Under the pieces are notes generated by a model. It was not told the DNA's origin and did no database searches. It saw only the letters and a list, made by a program, of their open reading frames with translations. DNA of 40,489 nt, from positions 1-40,489 of the forward strand of contig NZ_AJQE01000173.1 in the NCBI RefSeq assembly GCF_000261685.1. The letters run 5' to 3'. Made by a program: the position numbers and the translations under genes. The DNA is from Bradyrhizobium genomosp. I (2014). GTDB taxonomy: Bacteria > Pseudomonadota > Alphaproteobacteria > Rhizobiales > Xanthobacteraceae. Below are positions 8,926 through 17,254 of the stretch, piece after piece (the first letter of the stretch is position 1; the number at the start of each line of letters is the position of its first letter).

Positions 8926-9174
8926 ATGGACTTCGATTTTCTCGACAGCAAGACAGCCGCGACGCTGGACGAAATCCGCGTCCGCGTCGCCCATGCCCTG
9001 GCCCGCCACCCGCTGTGCCGCAACGTCCGTTTCGACATCGTCAGCGTCCCCCGGACCCGCCGCGGCGGCAACTGGACGGTGACGCTGCAATCGGTCGAGC
9101 CGCGTGCGGTCTGGGAGGCCTCGGAGATCGTGGCCGACATCCAGGACGCCTATGATCTCGCAGCAGCGGCCTGA
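8926..9174 (+). CDS. Conserved hypothetical 82-residue protein
   Basis: A small soluble protein of 82 residues beginning MDFDFLDSKTAATLDEI. The N-terminal half looks helical (ATLDEIRVRVAHALARHPLC). The middle looks like two beta strands (VRFDIVSVP, GGNWTVTLQSV), and it ends in a helix (EIVADIQDAYDLAAAA). There is no signal peptide or membrane segment, and I recognise no named family. A GAGAGGGA lies before ATG 8926. The CtrA-type box upstream suggests cell-cycle-linked expression. It could be co-transcribed with the next gene, although that gene has its own near-CtrA site. Confidence 0.75.
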   Translation: MDFDFLDSKTAATLDEIRVRVAHALARHPLCRNVRFDIVSVPRTRRGGNWTVTLQSVEPRAVWEASEIVADIQDAYDLAAAA

Positions 9175-9237
9175 CTACCTTGAACTTTCCGGCCGATGTC
9201 GCCGCAGTCCGCGCGATTTGCCGCCGCGATGGCACCG

Positions 9238-9252
9238 TTAAGCCTTATTTAT
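9238..9252. promoter_or_regulatory. Near-match CtrA box (TTAA-N7-TTAT)
   Basis: TTAA at 9238-9241 is followed after seven bases by TTAT at 9249-9252, one mismatch from the CtrA consensus. It lies 36 bases upstream of the GTG at 9289. Confidence 0.35.
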
Positions 9253-9288
9253 CGCCCAGTTTGCGGGCAGTGATCACGTGGACTTGAA

Positions 9289-10020
9289 GTGGACGCGGAG
9301 AGACGTTTGTCCAAAGCCATCACCATCGTCGCGCTGACCTGTTTCCTCGTCCTCGGCGCCGCAACCACTGCCATTCTCGGCCGCGACAGCGTGCCCAGCG
9401 TCAGCGCCGAGATGATCGCCCAGACGCCCCCGCCCAAGCCGCTGGCAACCAACCGCGCCGCCAAGGCTGATCGCCTCGTCCCGACGCTCGCGCTCGCTTC
9501 GGCCGCGATCGAGCCGGTGCAGGTGGCTGCCGACAAGCTTTCGCAGACGCCTGTCCTGACCGAGCCGCTGCGCCAGGCCTTCGCCGCCGCCACGCCCTCC
9601 GATTTCCCGATGCCGAAGCCGAGCGCGCATGAGGCACCGGCCGCGGCGGAGGTTCCGGCCGTCGAAGTTCCGGCCAAGCCGAAGGTGGTCGCCAAGCCGC
9701 AGCCGCAGAAGGCCTATTCGCTGCTGTCCGACGTGCAGATCGAGGGCATCAGGGGTCGCCTGAAACTGTCGTCGTCGCAGGAATATTACTGGCCCTCGGT
9801 CGCGACCGCGCTTCGCAACGTCGCCCGCAAGATCCAGGCGAACAGGCTGTCGAATCCGAACGCGCCGCCCGGTTCGCAGATCGATCCGAATTGCGACGAG
9901 GTGCAGCAGTTGAAGTCGGCCGCGATGCCGCTGTTGTTCCAGCTCCGTGACGATCAGAAGGAAGAAGTGCGCAAGCTCGCTCGCCTCATCGGGCTCGAGA
10001 AGGTCGCCCAGCAGATCTGA
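9289..10020 (+). CDS. Membrane-anchored or secreted hypothetical protein with conserved C-terminal helical domain
   Basis: 243 residues from GTG 9289. An in-frame TTG at 9307 (LSKAITIV) has a better-placed GGAG upstream and may be the real start. Residues 8-31 form a hydrophobic signal anchor (KAITIVALTCFLVLGAATTAILG). A long Ala/Pro/Lys-rich linker (about 40-140, with repeated EVPA and KPxP units) leads to a compact helical C-terminus starting LLSDVQIEGIRGRLKLSSSQEYYWPSVATALRNVARKI and ending LIGLEKVAQQI. This resembles periplasmic helical proteins of the Spy/LTxxQ style but is not a clear member. A stem-loop follows the stop. Confidence 0.72.
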   Translation: MDAERRLSKAITIVALTCFLVLGAATTAILGRDSVPSVSAEMIAQTPPPKPLATNRAAKADRLVPTLALASAAIEPVQVAADKLSQTPVLTEPLRQAFAAATPSDFPMPKPSAHEAPAAAEVPAVEVPAKPKVVAKPQPQKAYSLLSDVQIEGIRGRLKLSSSQEYYWPSVATALRNVARKIQANRLSNPNAPPGSQIDPNCDEVQQLKSAAMPLLFQLRDDQKEEVRKLARLIGLEKVAQQI

Positions 10021-10024
10021 TACG

Positions 10025-10050
10025 CGCGGCTTCCTCCTGGAGGAGCCGCG
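10025..10050 (+). other. GC-rich stem-loop after the hypothetical gene, before the next one
   Basis: The arms 10025-10037 and 10039-10050 pair over about 12 positions with a one-base bulge. No T-run follows, so it is more likely an mRNA-stability or attenuation hairpin than a full terminator. Confidence 0.5.
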
Positions 10051-10111
10051 GCCATCAGGAACATCTGGTAATCCCCGCGCGTTGCCCGCTCCAAAAGAGG
10101 GAGTGGATGAA

Positions 10112-10792
10112 ATGCGCGCCTCGACAGCCTATTTTGTCGGTGCCGGAACCATCATCGCAGCCATCGCCATTGGTCTCGGCGGCGGCATCGTTGCCGGCAA
10201 CATCATGAATCCGGTCGCGTCCAAGCAGGGCCCGGACACCAGCAAGGTGACGCAGCGCACGGGGGGGCCGGCGACCACGAACGCGCAGTCGGAGCGTGTG
10301 AATTATCTCACCGGCTCGCGAGCCTTTGGCGCGATGATCACTGCGCCGGCGCGGGCCGAAGCAAAGCCTGAAGCCGCAACGCCTGACACGCAAGCCTCGC
10401 AGGCGAATGCTGAACCGCCGGTGCCGCAGCCTTCGCAGGCCGCTGCGGTCGAGCAGCCCAGGCAACAATCCAAGCCCGCGCCGTTCCCGCAGGCAGGAGA
10501 ATCTGCCGAGCAGCAGGCCGCGACCGAGCCGTCATCCTCGTCGAACAACGCCTATGCCAAGGCGAGGGATTCCGACGTGAAGCGTGCCGCGACCGAACGG
10601 CGCCGAGCCGAGCGCCGCGAGCGCTGGGCCGAACGGCATCGCCATTCCCGCGAGCCGCGCGGCTTGCGCGACCGCACCGATTGGGACGACGTCGCGCGCA
10701 ATGTCCGCGAGGATTCCGATGCGCGCGACTACGCCAGCCGGCCGCGCGGCGGCTTCCCCCAGATCAGGCTGTTCGGGCCTGACGACGATTAG
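10112..10792 (+). CDS. Membrane-anchored hypothetical protein with Arg-rich C-terminus
   Basis: 226 residues from ATG 10112, with AGGGAG at 10098-10103. There is one N-terminal hydrophobic segment (residues 5-31, YFVGAGTIIAAIAIGLGGGIVAGNI). A disordered Ala/Gln/Pro/Glu-rich region (about 35-145) follows, then a strongly basic Arg-rich segment (RRRAERRERWAERHRHSREPRGLRD in part, about 165-190) and an acidic end (GPDDD). No enzymatic motif is visible. The layout suggests an inner-membrane-anchored protein whose tail contacts nucleic acid, cell wall or a partner protein; this is inference only. Similar proteins occur in Bradyrhizobium genomes. Confidence 0.7.
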   Translation: MRASTAYFVGAGTIIAAIAIGLGGGIVAGNIMNPVASKQGPDTSKVTQRTGGPATTNAQSERVNYLTGSRAFGAMITAPARAEAKPEAATPDTQASQANAEPPVPQPSQAAAVEQPRQQSKPAPFPQAGESAEQQAATEPSSSSNNAYAKARDSDVKRAATERRRAERRERWAERHRHSREPRGLRDRTDWDDVARNVREDSDARDYASRPRGGFPQIRLFGPDDD

Positions 10793-10797
10793 CGCCC

Positions 10798-10922
10798 AAA
10801 GCGCGACGAGATCTGGATGAATCGTCATCGCGCTTTAGGTTGTCGTTTGCCCATGATTTCCGCGCAAACGCGTTCCGCGTTTGTCGCGAGGGAAACCGCT
10901 TCGCACTTTTCCGGATCGTGCT
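10798..10922. repeat. Composite palindromic intergenic repeat, copy C
   Basis: The first module (10798-10837) matches 768-807. The second (about 10851-10922) is related to 818-866 but carries an extra internal dyad (gcaaacgcgttccgcgtttg, about 10864-10883). It sits between convergent genes ending at 10792 (+) and 10980 (-) and may serve both as a transcript end. Confidence 0.75.
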
Positions 10923-10979
10923 TTGGTCCGCGATCGCGGCTGCAATGGGAGAAGGTGCGCCGTCGTCGTGGCGCCGCTG

Positions 10980-12551
10980 TCACGTCATTCCCGCGCGCCG
11001 CAAGCCTTCGAGATAATGCGCACGATCCTCCTCCCGCAGCATCGGCAGCTCGCGCGTGATCCAGGCAAGCGAGACCTCGGGCTGGGCGCGGCGCAGGCCT
11101 TCCAGCGCGGAAGCCGCGAGCGCCGGATCGCCCAACATGCCGGCGGCGGCGGTCAGCACGCGGTGCGCGCCGACGAAATCTCCGCGCTGGCGCATCGATT
11201 CCCGTGCCATCTGCACGGCCCCCTCGTAGTCGCGGCCGACGAACCTGGCATAGGCCGCAACTCCGCAATAGATCGCCGCGAGCGGGTCGCGCGGGCTCAG
11301 GCGCAGCGCGCGGCGGGCGGCGGCGTCGCCGTCCTGCCATCGTCCGGCATAGCACAGCGTCACGCCGTGGAAGGCATGCGCCATCGCGAAATTCGGATTG
11401 AGCGTCAAGGCCAGTTCGAATTCCGCCAGCGCGTCGTCGAAGCGGCGGCGGAACAGATAGGTGTAAGCGAGGCCGTGATGGGCCCAGGCATCCTCGCGAT
11501 CGGCCTCCACCGCCGCGAGCGCCGCACGTTCGGCGACCGGCACGGTCGCGGCCATGTCGGCCCAGCCCATATGCGCGCCAAAGATATGGCTGGTCGCGAG
11601 CAGGCCCAGCGCCTTGCCATAGGCGGGATCGATTGCGACGGCCTGTTCCAGCAGCCCTTGCGCTGCGGCATTGTCCTCGCGGCTGATGCGCCAGTAATGC
11701 GACAGCGCGCGCATCACGAGGTCCCAGGCATCCAGGCTGCCCGGCGGCTTCTGCTGGGCCCGGAAGCTTTCGGCGGCGTAGAGCTGCGGCTCGATCGCGG
11801 CGACGATCGCCTCGGTGATCTCGTCCTGCACGGCGAAGATGTCGGCAAGCTCTCGGTCGTAACGTTCGGCCCAGAGATGGCTGCCGGTCGAGACGTCGTT
11901 GAGCTGGGCCGAGATCCGCACCCGCTCGCCGCTCCGCCGCACGCTGCCTTCGACCACGTAGCGCACCCCGAGTTCCCGCGCGACCTCGTGGATGTGTACG
12001 GCGCGGCCCTTATAGACGAAGGAGGAATTGCGCGCGACGACGAAGAACCATCGCAGCTTCGACAGCGCGGTGATGATGTCCTCGCTGATGCCGTCGGAGA
12101 AATAGTCCTGCTCGGCCTCGCCGCTCATGTTGGTGAAGGGCAGCACGGCGATCGCGGGGCGCTCGGGCAGCGCGAGGGGGACCCGAGGGGGCTGCGCCGC
12201 CCCGCGGCCGGGCTCCGGCGCGATTGCCCCGGACCTGGCCTCCTTGGCCTCGACGTCGCCGACGAAGCGAAAGCCCTTGCGGGTGATGGTGCGGATCAGC
12301 GCCTGGCTCGCGCCATTGTCGCCGATCGCCTTGCGCGCCGCGTTGATCCGGCTGGTCAGGGTGGATTCGGAGACGCTGCGCCCGTGCCAGATCTTGTCGA
12401 TCAACTCGTCCTTGCTGACCACCCGGTCGCGGTTCTGCATGAGGTGGACGACGAGATCGAAAACCTGCGGCTCCACGGCAATGGGAACCTGCTCGCGGCT
12501 CAGCTCGCGCCGGTCGGTATCGAGAAGGTGGTCCCGGAACAGAAACTGCAC
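10980..12551 (-). CDS. Winged-helix regulator with TolB-like and TPR domains
   Basis: 523 residues. Residues 1-100 are an OmpR/CadC-type winged-helix DNA-binding domain (EPQVFDLVVHLMQNRDRVVSKDELIDKIWHGRSVSESTLTSRINAARKAIGD, then the wing RTITRKGFRF). After a short linker, residues about 128-245 match the TolB/adenylate-cyclase-associated segment (IAVLPFTNMSGEAEQDYFSDGISEDIITALSKL). TPR-like helices fill the rest (e.g. AFELALTLNPNFAMAHAFHGVTL-type repeats). No transmembrane helix interrupts it, unlike CadC, so it is probably a cytoplasmic one-component regulator. The start is GTG 12551, the only candidate after the in-frame stop at 12561-12563. Targets are unknown. Confidence 0.85.
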   Translation of the reverse strand: MQFLFRDHLLDTDRRELSREQVPIAVEPQVFDLVVHLMQNRDRVVSKDELIDKIWHGRSVSESTLTSRINAARKAIGDNGASQALIRTITRKGFRFVGDVEAKEARSGAIAPEPGRGAAQPPRVPLALPERPAIAVLPFTNMSGEAEQDYFSDGISEDIITALSKLRWFFVVARNSSFVYKGRAVHIHEVARELGVRYVVEGSVRRSGERVRISAQLNDVSTGSHLWAERYDRELADIFAVQDEITEAIVAAIEPQLYAAESFRAQQKPPGSLDAWDLVMRALSHYWRISREDNAAAQGLLEQAVAIDPAYGKALGLLATSHIFGAHMGWADMAATVPVAERAALAAVEADREDAWAHHGLAYTYLFRRRFDDALAEFELALTLNPNFAMAHAFHGVTLCYAGRWQDGDAAARRALRLSPRDPLAAIYCGVAAYARFVGRDYEGAVQMARESMRQRGDFVGAHRVLTAAAGMLGDPALAASALEGLRRAQPEVSLAWITRELPMLREEDRAHYLEGLRRAGMT

Positions 12552-12842
12552 GTCGAAAACTCAGGCCTCATTGCGCAATCGGGAAAGCAATATGACAAAA
12601 TGAAATTCGGGTCGAAAATCGTATGTCTGCCGAAGGGGGCCCCTGGTTCATCGCGATCGCGTGATGGCAGCCATGCCGGACGATTGGGGCCAGATCGCTG
12701 CGGGCGACGTGTTGACCGGGTATCTCCGTCCGCAATCGATCCTCATCCCGAGGTGCGTGGCGAAGCTGCGAATGTCCATTGCCGAGCAGCACGGCCCGCG
12801 TAATCTGTCTTCACACAAAACACGAACCGCAAAGAAACGCCC

Positions 12843-14204
12843 ATGCCCGCTTTCACCGCCTCCACCACCGTGCTCGACTCCATGCTGTTTCGCGACGCCT
12901 TCGGCACGCCTGAGATGCGCGAGGTGTTCTCCGACGTCGCGACGGTCGCGCGCTATGCCGAGGTCGAAGTGGCGCTGGCGAAGGCGGAAGCGAAGTGCGG
13001 TGTGATCCCACGAGAGGCGGCCGCAGCGATCGCGGCGCGGACCGACGTCGCCGCGCTCGATTTCGATCTGCTCAGGCAGGAGACCGATGTCGTCGGCTAT
13101 CCGATCCTCCGTCTGGTGCATCAGATGGTGAAGCAATGCGGCGAGGCCGGCCGCTACGTGCATTGGGGCGCGACCACGCAGGACATCATGGACACCGCCG
13201 TGGTACTGCAACTGCGCGCCGCGCTCGAGATCGTCGAACGTGACGTCGCCGAGCTGCGCAAGATCCTCGCTGATCTGTCGAAGCGCCATCGCGACACGGC
13301 GATGGCGGGGCGAACCCATCTCCAGCAGGCGCTGCCGGTGACCTTCGGCTACAAGACCGCGATCTGGCTCGCGATGTTCGATCGCCACGCCGAGCGTCTG
13401 GTTCAATTGAAGCCGCGCGTGCTGGTCGGTCAGTTCGCCGGCGCTGCCGGCACGCTGGCCTCGCTCGGCGACGAGGGGTTCGAGGTGCAGGAGGCACTTT
13501 GCGCCGAGCTGAAGCTGGGCATTCCGGCCTCGACCTGGCATGTCGCGCGCGACGGATTCGCCGAAGTCGTGAACTTCCTCGCCCTCGTCACCGGGTCGCT
13601 CGGCAAGATCGCGCTCGACATCATGATCATGGCTTCGACCGAGTTCGCCGAGGTCTACGAGCCCTTCGTCAAGGGGCGCGGGGCCTCCTCGACCATGCCG
13701 CAGAAGCGCAACCCGATCTCGTCGGAACTGATGCTCGCGGCGTCCAAGGCGGTGCGCCAGCACGCCGGCCTGATGCTCGACGCCATGGTGCAGGATTTCG
13801 AGCGCGCCACCGGTCCCTGGCACGCCGAATGGATGGCGATCCCCGAAAGCTTCGTGCTGAGCGCCGGCGCGCTGCACCAGGCGAAGTTTGCGCTCGCGGG
13901 CCTCATCGTGGACGAGGCGAAGATGAACGACAACCTCGCCATCAGCCGCGGCCTGATTGTGGCCGAAGCGGTCATGATGGGGCTCGCGCCGCAGATCGGG
14001 CGGCAGGAGGCGCATGACGTGGTCTATGACGCCTGCCGTCAGGCCAACGAGAAGGGAATGAGCCTTGCCGATGCGCTGTCCGCAGATTCACGGATATCGA
14101 GCCGCATCGACCGCGCCACGATCGAGGCACTTACCTCACCGAAAAATTACCTCGGACTCGCACCCGCCATGGTCGACCGGGTGCTGAAATCGGCAACACG
14201 TTGA
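12843..14204 (+). CDS. Class II fumarase/aspartase superfamily lyase (PcaB/PurB-like)
   Basis: 453 residues. The superfamily signature is ASSTMPQKRNP at 281-291, with S283 in the catalytic loop. Earlier segments HWGATTQDIMDTA and AGRTHLQQALPVTFGYK fit 3-carboxy-cis,cis-muconate cycloisomerase (PcaB) and adenylosuccinate lyase relatives. PcaB acts in the protocatechuate branch of the beta-ketoadipate pathway, but no other pca gene is near, so the substrate is not established. Genome pipelines often call such genes adenylosuccinate lyase family. It is divergent from the winged-helix/TPR regulator across 291 bases, which makes that regulator a candidate controller. Confidence 0.8.
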   Translation: MPAFTASTTVLDSMLFRDAFGTPEMREVFSDVATVARYAEVEVALAKAEAKCGVIPREAAAAIAARTDVAALDFDLLRQETDVVGYPILRLVHQMVKQCGEAGRYVHWGATTQDIMDTAVVLQLRAALEIVERDVAELRKILADLSKRHRDTAMAGRTHLQQALPVTFGYKTAIWLAMFDRHAERLVQLKPRVLVGQFAGAAGTLASLGDEGFEVQEALCAELKLGIPASTWHVARDGFAEVVNFLALVTGSLGKIALDIMIMASTEFAEVYEPFVKGRGASSTMPQKRNPISSELMLAASKAVRQHAGLMLDAMVQDFERATGPWHAEWMAIPESFVLSAGALHQAKFALAGLIVDEAKMNDNLAISRGLIVAEAVMMGLAPQIGRQEAHDVVYDACRQANEKGMSLADALSADSRISSRIDRATIEALTSPKNYLGLAPAMVDRVLKSATR

Positions 14205-14317
14205 AAACCAAAATGCGTGAAACCACGTATCTTTCATGCGTCGCAGGCCGCTCGCACACTTGTGTCTTGCGATGCTAGACTTAGATTGAACGAGAGACTT
14301 TCGGCAGAGGGCCCGGC

Positions 14318-15574
14318 ATGACTGATCAACGCAATACCTCCACTCCCATCGATCCCGCGAAGCTCGACCGGCTGGCCGAGGTCGCGGTGAAGGTGGGCCT
14401 GGGCTTGCGGCCGGGACAGGATCTGCTTCTGACGGCGCCCGCGATCGCGCTGCCGCTGGTGCGGCGGATCGCCGTGCATGCCTACAAGGCCGGCGCCGGC
14501 ATCGTGACGCCGATCTTGTCGGACGAGGAGATGACGCTGGCGCGCTACCGCCACGGCCGCGACGACAGTTTCGATCGTGCCGCCGGCTGGCTCTACGAGG
14601 GCATGGCGAAGGCGTTCTCGGACAACACGGCACGGCTCGCCATCGTCGGCGACAACCCGATGCTGCTGTCGGGCGAGGATCCTTCCAAGGTGGCGCGCGC
14701 CAGCAAGGCGAATTCGATGGCCTATCAGCCCGCGCTGGAAAAGATCGTCAATTTCGACACCAACTGGAACATCATCGCCTATCCGAGCCCGTCCTGGGCC
14801 AAATTGGTGTTTCCTGATGATCCCGAGGACGTCGCCGTCGGCAAGCTCGCGGACGCGATCTTCGCCGCATCCCGCGTCGACCGCGAGGATGCGATGAGCA
14901 ATTGGGCGAGCCACAATGCGGTGCTGCGCGAGCGCACCAACTGGCTCAACGGCCAGCGTTTTCGCGCGCTGCAATACTCGGGTCCGGGCACCGACCTGAC
15001 CATCGGGCTCGCCGATGGCCACGAATGGGAAGGCGGCGCCTCGCTCTCCAAGAACGGCATCAGCTGCAACGCCAATATCCCGACCGAAGAGGTCTTCACC
15101 ACGCCGCATTGCCGCCGCGTCTACGGCCATGTCGTGAGTTCGAAACCGCTGTCCTATCAGGGCACGCTGATCGACAACATCGCGGTGCGCTTCGAGGACG
15201 GCAAGATCGTCGACGCAAAAGCCTCGCGCGGCGCCGAAGTGCTGAACAAGGTGCTCGACACCGACGAGGGCGCGCGGCGCCTCGGCGAAGTGGCGCTGGT
15301 GCCGCATTCCTCGCCGATCTCGCAGAGCGGGCTGTTGTTCTACAACACGCTGTTCGACGAGAACGCGGCGTCTCACATCGCGCTCGGTCAGTGCTACTCG
15401 AAATGCTTCGTCAACGGCGCCCAGCTCACGCCGCAGCAGATCGCGGCGCAAGGCGGCAACCAGAGCCTGATCCATATCGACTGGATGATCGGCTCGGCCG
15501 AGACCGACATCGACGGCATTTTGGCCGACGGCAGCAAGGTGCCCGTGTTCCGCAAGGGCGAATGGGCCAAGTAG
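14318..15574 (+). CDS. Aminopeptidase, peptidase family M29
   Basis: 418 residues, the usual M29 length. These dimeric, two-metal cytoplasmic enzymes remove N-terminal residues from peptides. Likely metal or active-site residues by position: E257/E258 in NIPTEEVFTTP, E324 in RLGEVALVP, H353 in SHIALG, Y360, H386 and D388 in HIDWMIG. The N-terminal non-catalytic half is complete. The upstream gene is the PcaB-like lyase, 113 bases away, without obvious functional connection. Peptide turnover would fit the dipeptide-type transporter genes at the right end of the window. Confidence 0.9.
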   Translation: MTDQRNTSTPIDPAKLDRLAEVAVKVGLGLRPGQDLLLTAPAIALPLVRRIAVHAYKAGAGIVTPILSDEEMTLARYRHGRDDSFDRAAGWLYEGMAKAFSDNTARLAIVGDNPMLLSGEDPSKVARASKANSMAYQPALEKIVNFDTNWNIIAYPSPSWAKLVFPDDPEDVAVGKLADAIFAASRVDREDAMSNWASHNAVLRERTNWLNGQRFRALQYSGPGTDLTIGLADGHEWEGGASLSKNGISCNANIPTEEVFTTPHCRRVYGHVVSSKPLSYQGTLIDNIAVRFEDGKIVDAKASRGAEVLNKVLDTDEGARRLGEVALVPHSSPISQSGLLFYNTLFDENAASHIALGQCYSKCFVNGAQLTPQQIAAQGGNQSLIHIDWMIGSAETDIDGILADGSKVPVFRKGEWAK

Positions 15575-15921
15575 CCTGCGCGACTCTCTTCGCGGTTCGC
15601 TCGAAAAGACCCGATGCGCATGCTGCGGAGGAAGCAACGCGAGCGCGCCGCCGGAGCCCGGCGACCAGAGCCTCGGGCGTAAAGACATTGGTGAGCTCGG
15701 TTCCAGGGCCTTCGCGCATTTTGTCGCACCCTGGGAAGGACCGAAGCATGTGGGCGGATTTGCAAGGGGAATCGGGACGTTAACCGGTTTGCACTTGCCG
15801 CTTCCGGCTGATTCTCGAAGCCGGCGTAAGAAAGAATTAAAAACGGACTACTAGCGTCGGGGCATCTTTCGAAACAATCCGGGCCGGGGTTCGGCCGCAA
15901 TATCATTTCCTGAGGAAGCAG
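15575..15921. other. 347-base gap without a supported gene
   Basis: Reverse-strand open frames cross this gap (e.g. ending near 15426) but they run into the M29 gene antisense and have Arg/Ala/Ser-rich, shadow-like composition. The segment around 15590-15720 looks like a degraded intergenic repeat. The last 80 bases, AT-richer than the rest (agaaagaattaaaaacggactactagc), probably hold the cupin promoter. Confidence 0.4.
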
Positions 15922-16377
15922 ATGTCGCGCGCATTGATTGAAGTCGGTAGTTGCAATGTGGAGCTCGAACTGCGGCCGATCGAGCCGTCCTGGATCATCG
16001 AGGGCAATCCCGTATCCCGCTCGCGCGTCCTGTCGACCAGCGCCGATGGGACCGCCCAGACAATCATCTGGTCCTGCACCGAAGGCCGCTTCAACTGGTA
16101 CTACGACATCGACGAGACGATCATGATCATGGAAGGATCAATCGTGCTCGAAAGCGACGGCATGCCGCCCAAGCGCTATGGCCCCGGCGACGTCATTTTC
16201 TTCCGCGACGGCGCACACGCCAAATGGCATGTCGAAGGGCACGTCAAGAAGATCGCCTTCTGCCGCAAGACCAATCCGGTGATGATCGGCTTCCTGATCC
16301 GCGTCGTCAACAAGTTGAAGAAGATGTTCGCCTCCACCGGCGAGCGCCGTCCGGCCTCGCTCATGGGTGCCGGCTAA
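15922..16377 (+). CDS. Cupin-domain protein (EutQ/DUF861-like)
   Basis: 151 residues, ATG 15922 preceded by GAGGAAG. A single small beta-barrel of the RmlC-like cupin type is visible: ETIMIMEGSIVLESDG, then PKRYGPGDVIFFRDGAHAKWHVEGHVKKIAF (the second cupin motif with the G-P-G-D-V turn and one His). The typical metal-binding His triad is incomplete: D/E at the first motif and one or two His later. It may bind a ligand rather than metal or catalyse a minor sugar or amino-acid-derivative reaction. It has its own spacer upstream and a terminator hairpin downstream, so it is probably monocistronic. Confidence 0.75.
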   Translation: MSRALIEVGSCNVELELRPIEPSWIIEGNPVSRSRVLSTSADGTAQTIIWSCTEGRFNWYYDIDETIMIMEGSIVLESDGMPPKRYGPGDVIFFRDGAHAKWHVEGHVKKIAFCRKTNPVMIGFLIRVVNKLKKMFASTGERRPASLMGAG

Positions 16378-16420
16378 AGCGGACAATAGCGTTCCAGGGA
16401 CGCTTCCCAGCGGCCACGAC

Positions 16421-16456
16421 GAAGAGGGGGCGGGATCGACATTCCGGCCCCTCTTC
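16421..16456. terminator. Hairpin between convergent cupin and hypothetical genes
   Basis: gaagaggggg at 16421-16430 plus cgg pairs with ccggcccctcttc at 16444-16456, 12 of 13 positions paired. The short tail tcgtttcg follows on the + strand. It lies between stops at 16377 (+) and 16484 (-), so it may act in both directions. Confidence 0.6.
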
Positions 16457-16483
16457 TCGTTTCGAGATCATGGCTGCCGATGC

Positions 16484-17005
16484 TCATGGCCTGCGCCGTC
16501 GTGCTTTGACCTCCACCATCAGCCGCCAATCCTGCGCTGCCGCGGACCTGGCTTCGCCAAGCCAATGGAAGGAGTCGTTGGTGATCCCTGTAAAGCTCCA
16601 GCGCGTCAGCTCGCCGGATTCGGTCGTGCCTTCCTGCACGATGTCGTTTCCACGCGGACGGCCGATCTGCTGGCGGAACACGCGGCGGCCGGGATCGAAC
16701 CAGGAAATCCGCCACGCATCGATGGCCGGATCGTAGACGCGCAGCGTCGTGCCATACCAATTGCCGGCGATCGGAAAGGCCCGGCTGTCCGCGGGCCGGG
16801 GGATGATCCAGACGTCCTGCACCGCGCGGCCTTCCAGCACCCAGCCGAAATGGATTTCGTCAAGTGCGGTGTGCCTGGCGCCGTCCGGCGCATGTGCCGT
16901 GATCTCGCTGTTCCAGTCGCCAACGAAGCGGCCGTAAAGCCGAAGGGCCGCCTCGTTGTCGGGATGCGGCCCGCTCGCGTGCAGAAGTCTCGCAAAGTCG
17001 CTCAT
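16484..17005 (-). CDS. Conserved hypothetical protein, probable beta-barrel (DUF1579-like)
   Basis: 173 residues from ATG 17005, with AGGAGA at good spacing. The sequence is rich in alternating beta-strand segments with conserved aromatics: LYGRFVGDWNSEITAH, EIHFGWVLEGRAVQDVWIIP, GTTLRVYDPAIDAWRISWFDP, and a final strand before the basic tail KARRRRP. The G-D-W near the N-terminus, the WVLEGRA core and the repeating W/F pattern resemble small ligand-binding barrels annotated as DUF1579 or similar. It may bind a small hydrophobic ligand in the cytoplasm; no catalytic residue is evident. The longer start at 17035 has no ribosome-binding site. Confidence 0.65.
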   Translation of the reverse strand: MSDFARLLHASGPHPDNEAALRLYGRFVGDWNSEITAHAPDGARHTALDEIHFGWVLEGRAVQDVWIIPRPADSRAFPIAGNWYGTTLRVYDPAIDAWRISWFDPGRRVFRQQIGRPRGNDIVQEGTTESGELTRWSFTGITNDSFHWLGEARSAAAQDWRLMVEVKARRRRP

Positions 17006-17201
17006 GTTGCTCTCCTGTCGCGGAGATTTCAGCACGAACGGGCCGCGGGCGACTTGGAGAAAATTGCCGTCAGTCCTCGGGTCCTGCGCCGTGACAGATG
17101 CCTCATGGTTCGATCGGCCTCGGCGTGCGTCCGCCGGCTGCTCGCGCGTTCAGCGCGCCAGACCATGATAACGGAGACATTGACATGGATTTCGGAGCAG
17201 C

Positions 17202-17233
17202 CAAGTCGTTGACGGTTCAAGTCGTTGACGGTT
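17202..17233 (+). repeat. Perfect tandem duplication of a 16-base unit
   Basis: caagtcgttgacggtt occurs at 17202-17217 and again at 17218-17233 with no mismatch. It lies in the 249-base gap between two reverse-strand genes, 22 bases after (in + coordinates above) the MBL-fold stop at 17255. Confidence 0.9.
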
Positions 17234-17254
17234 GATGCGTTCCGGTTGTGGCGC

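Noticed and set aside
10881..12803. 640-residue forward open frame
   Set aside because: Shadow of the winged-helix/TPR regulator, whose DNA-binding and TPR motifs are on the reverse strand.
15394..15906. Reverse-strand frames over the M29 end and following gap
   Set aside because: They overlap the M29 gene antisense and show shadow-like composition; possibly a decayed repeat, not a gene.
17029..17220. 63-residue reverse frame in the gap upstream of the hypothetical gene
   Set aside because: Arg/Ser-rich, no ribosome-binding site, no family features.
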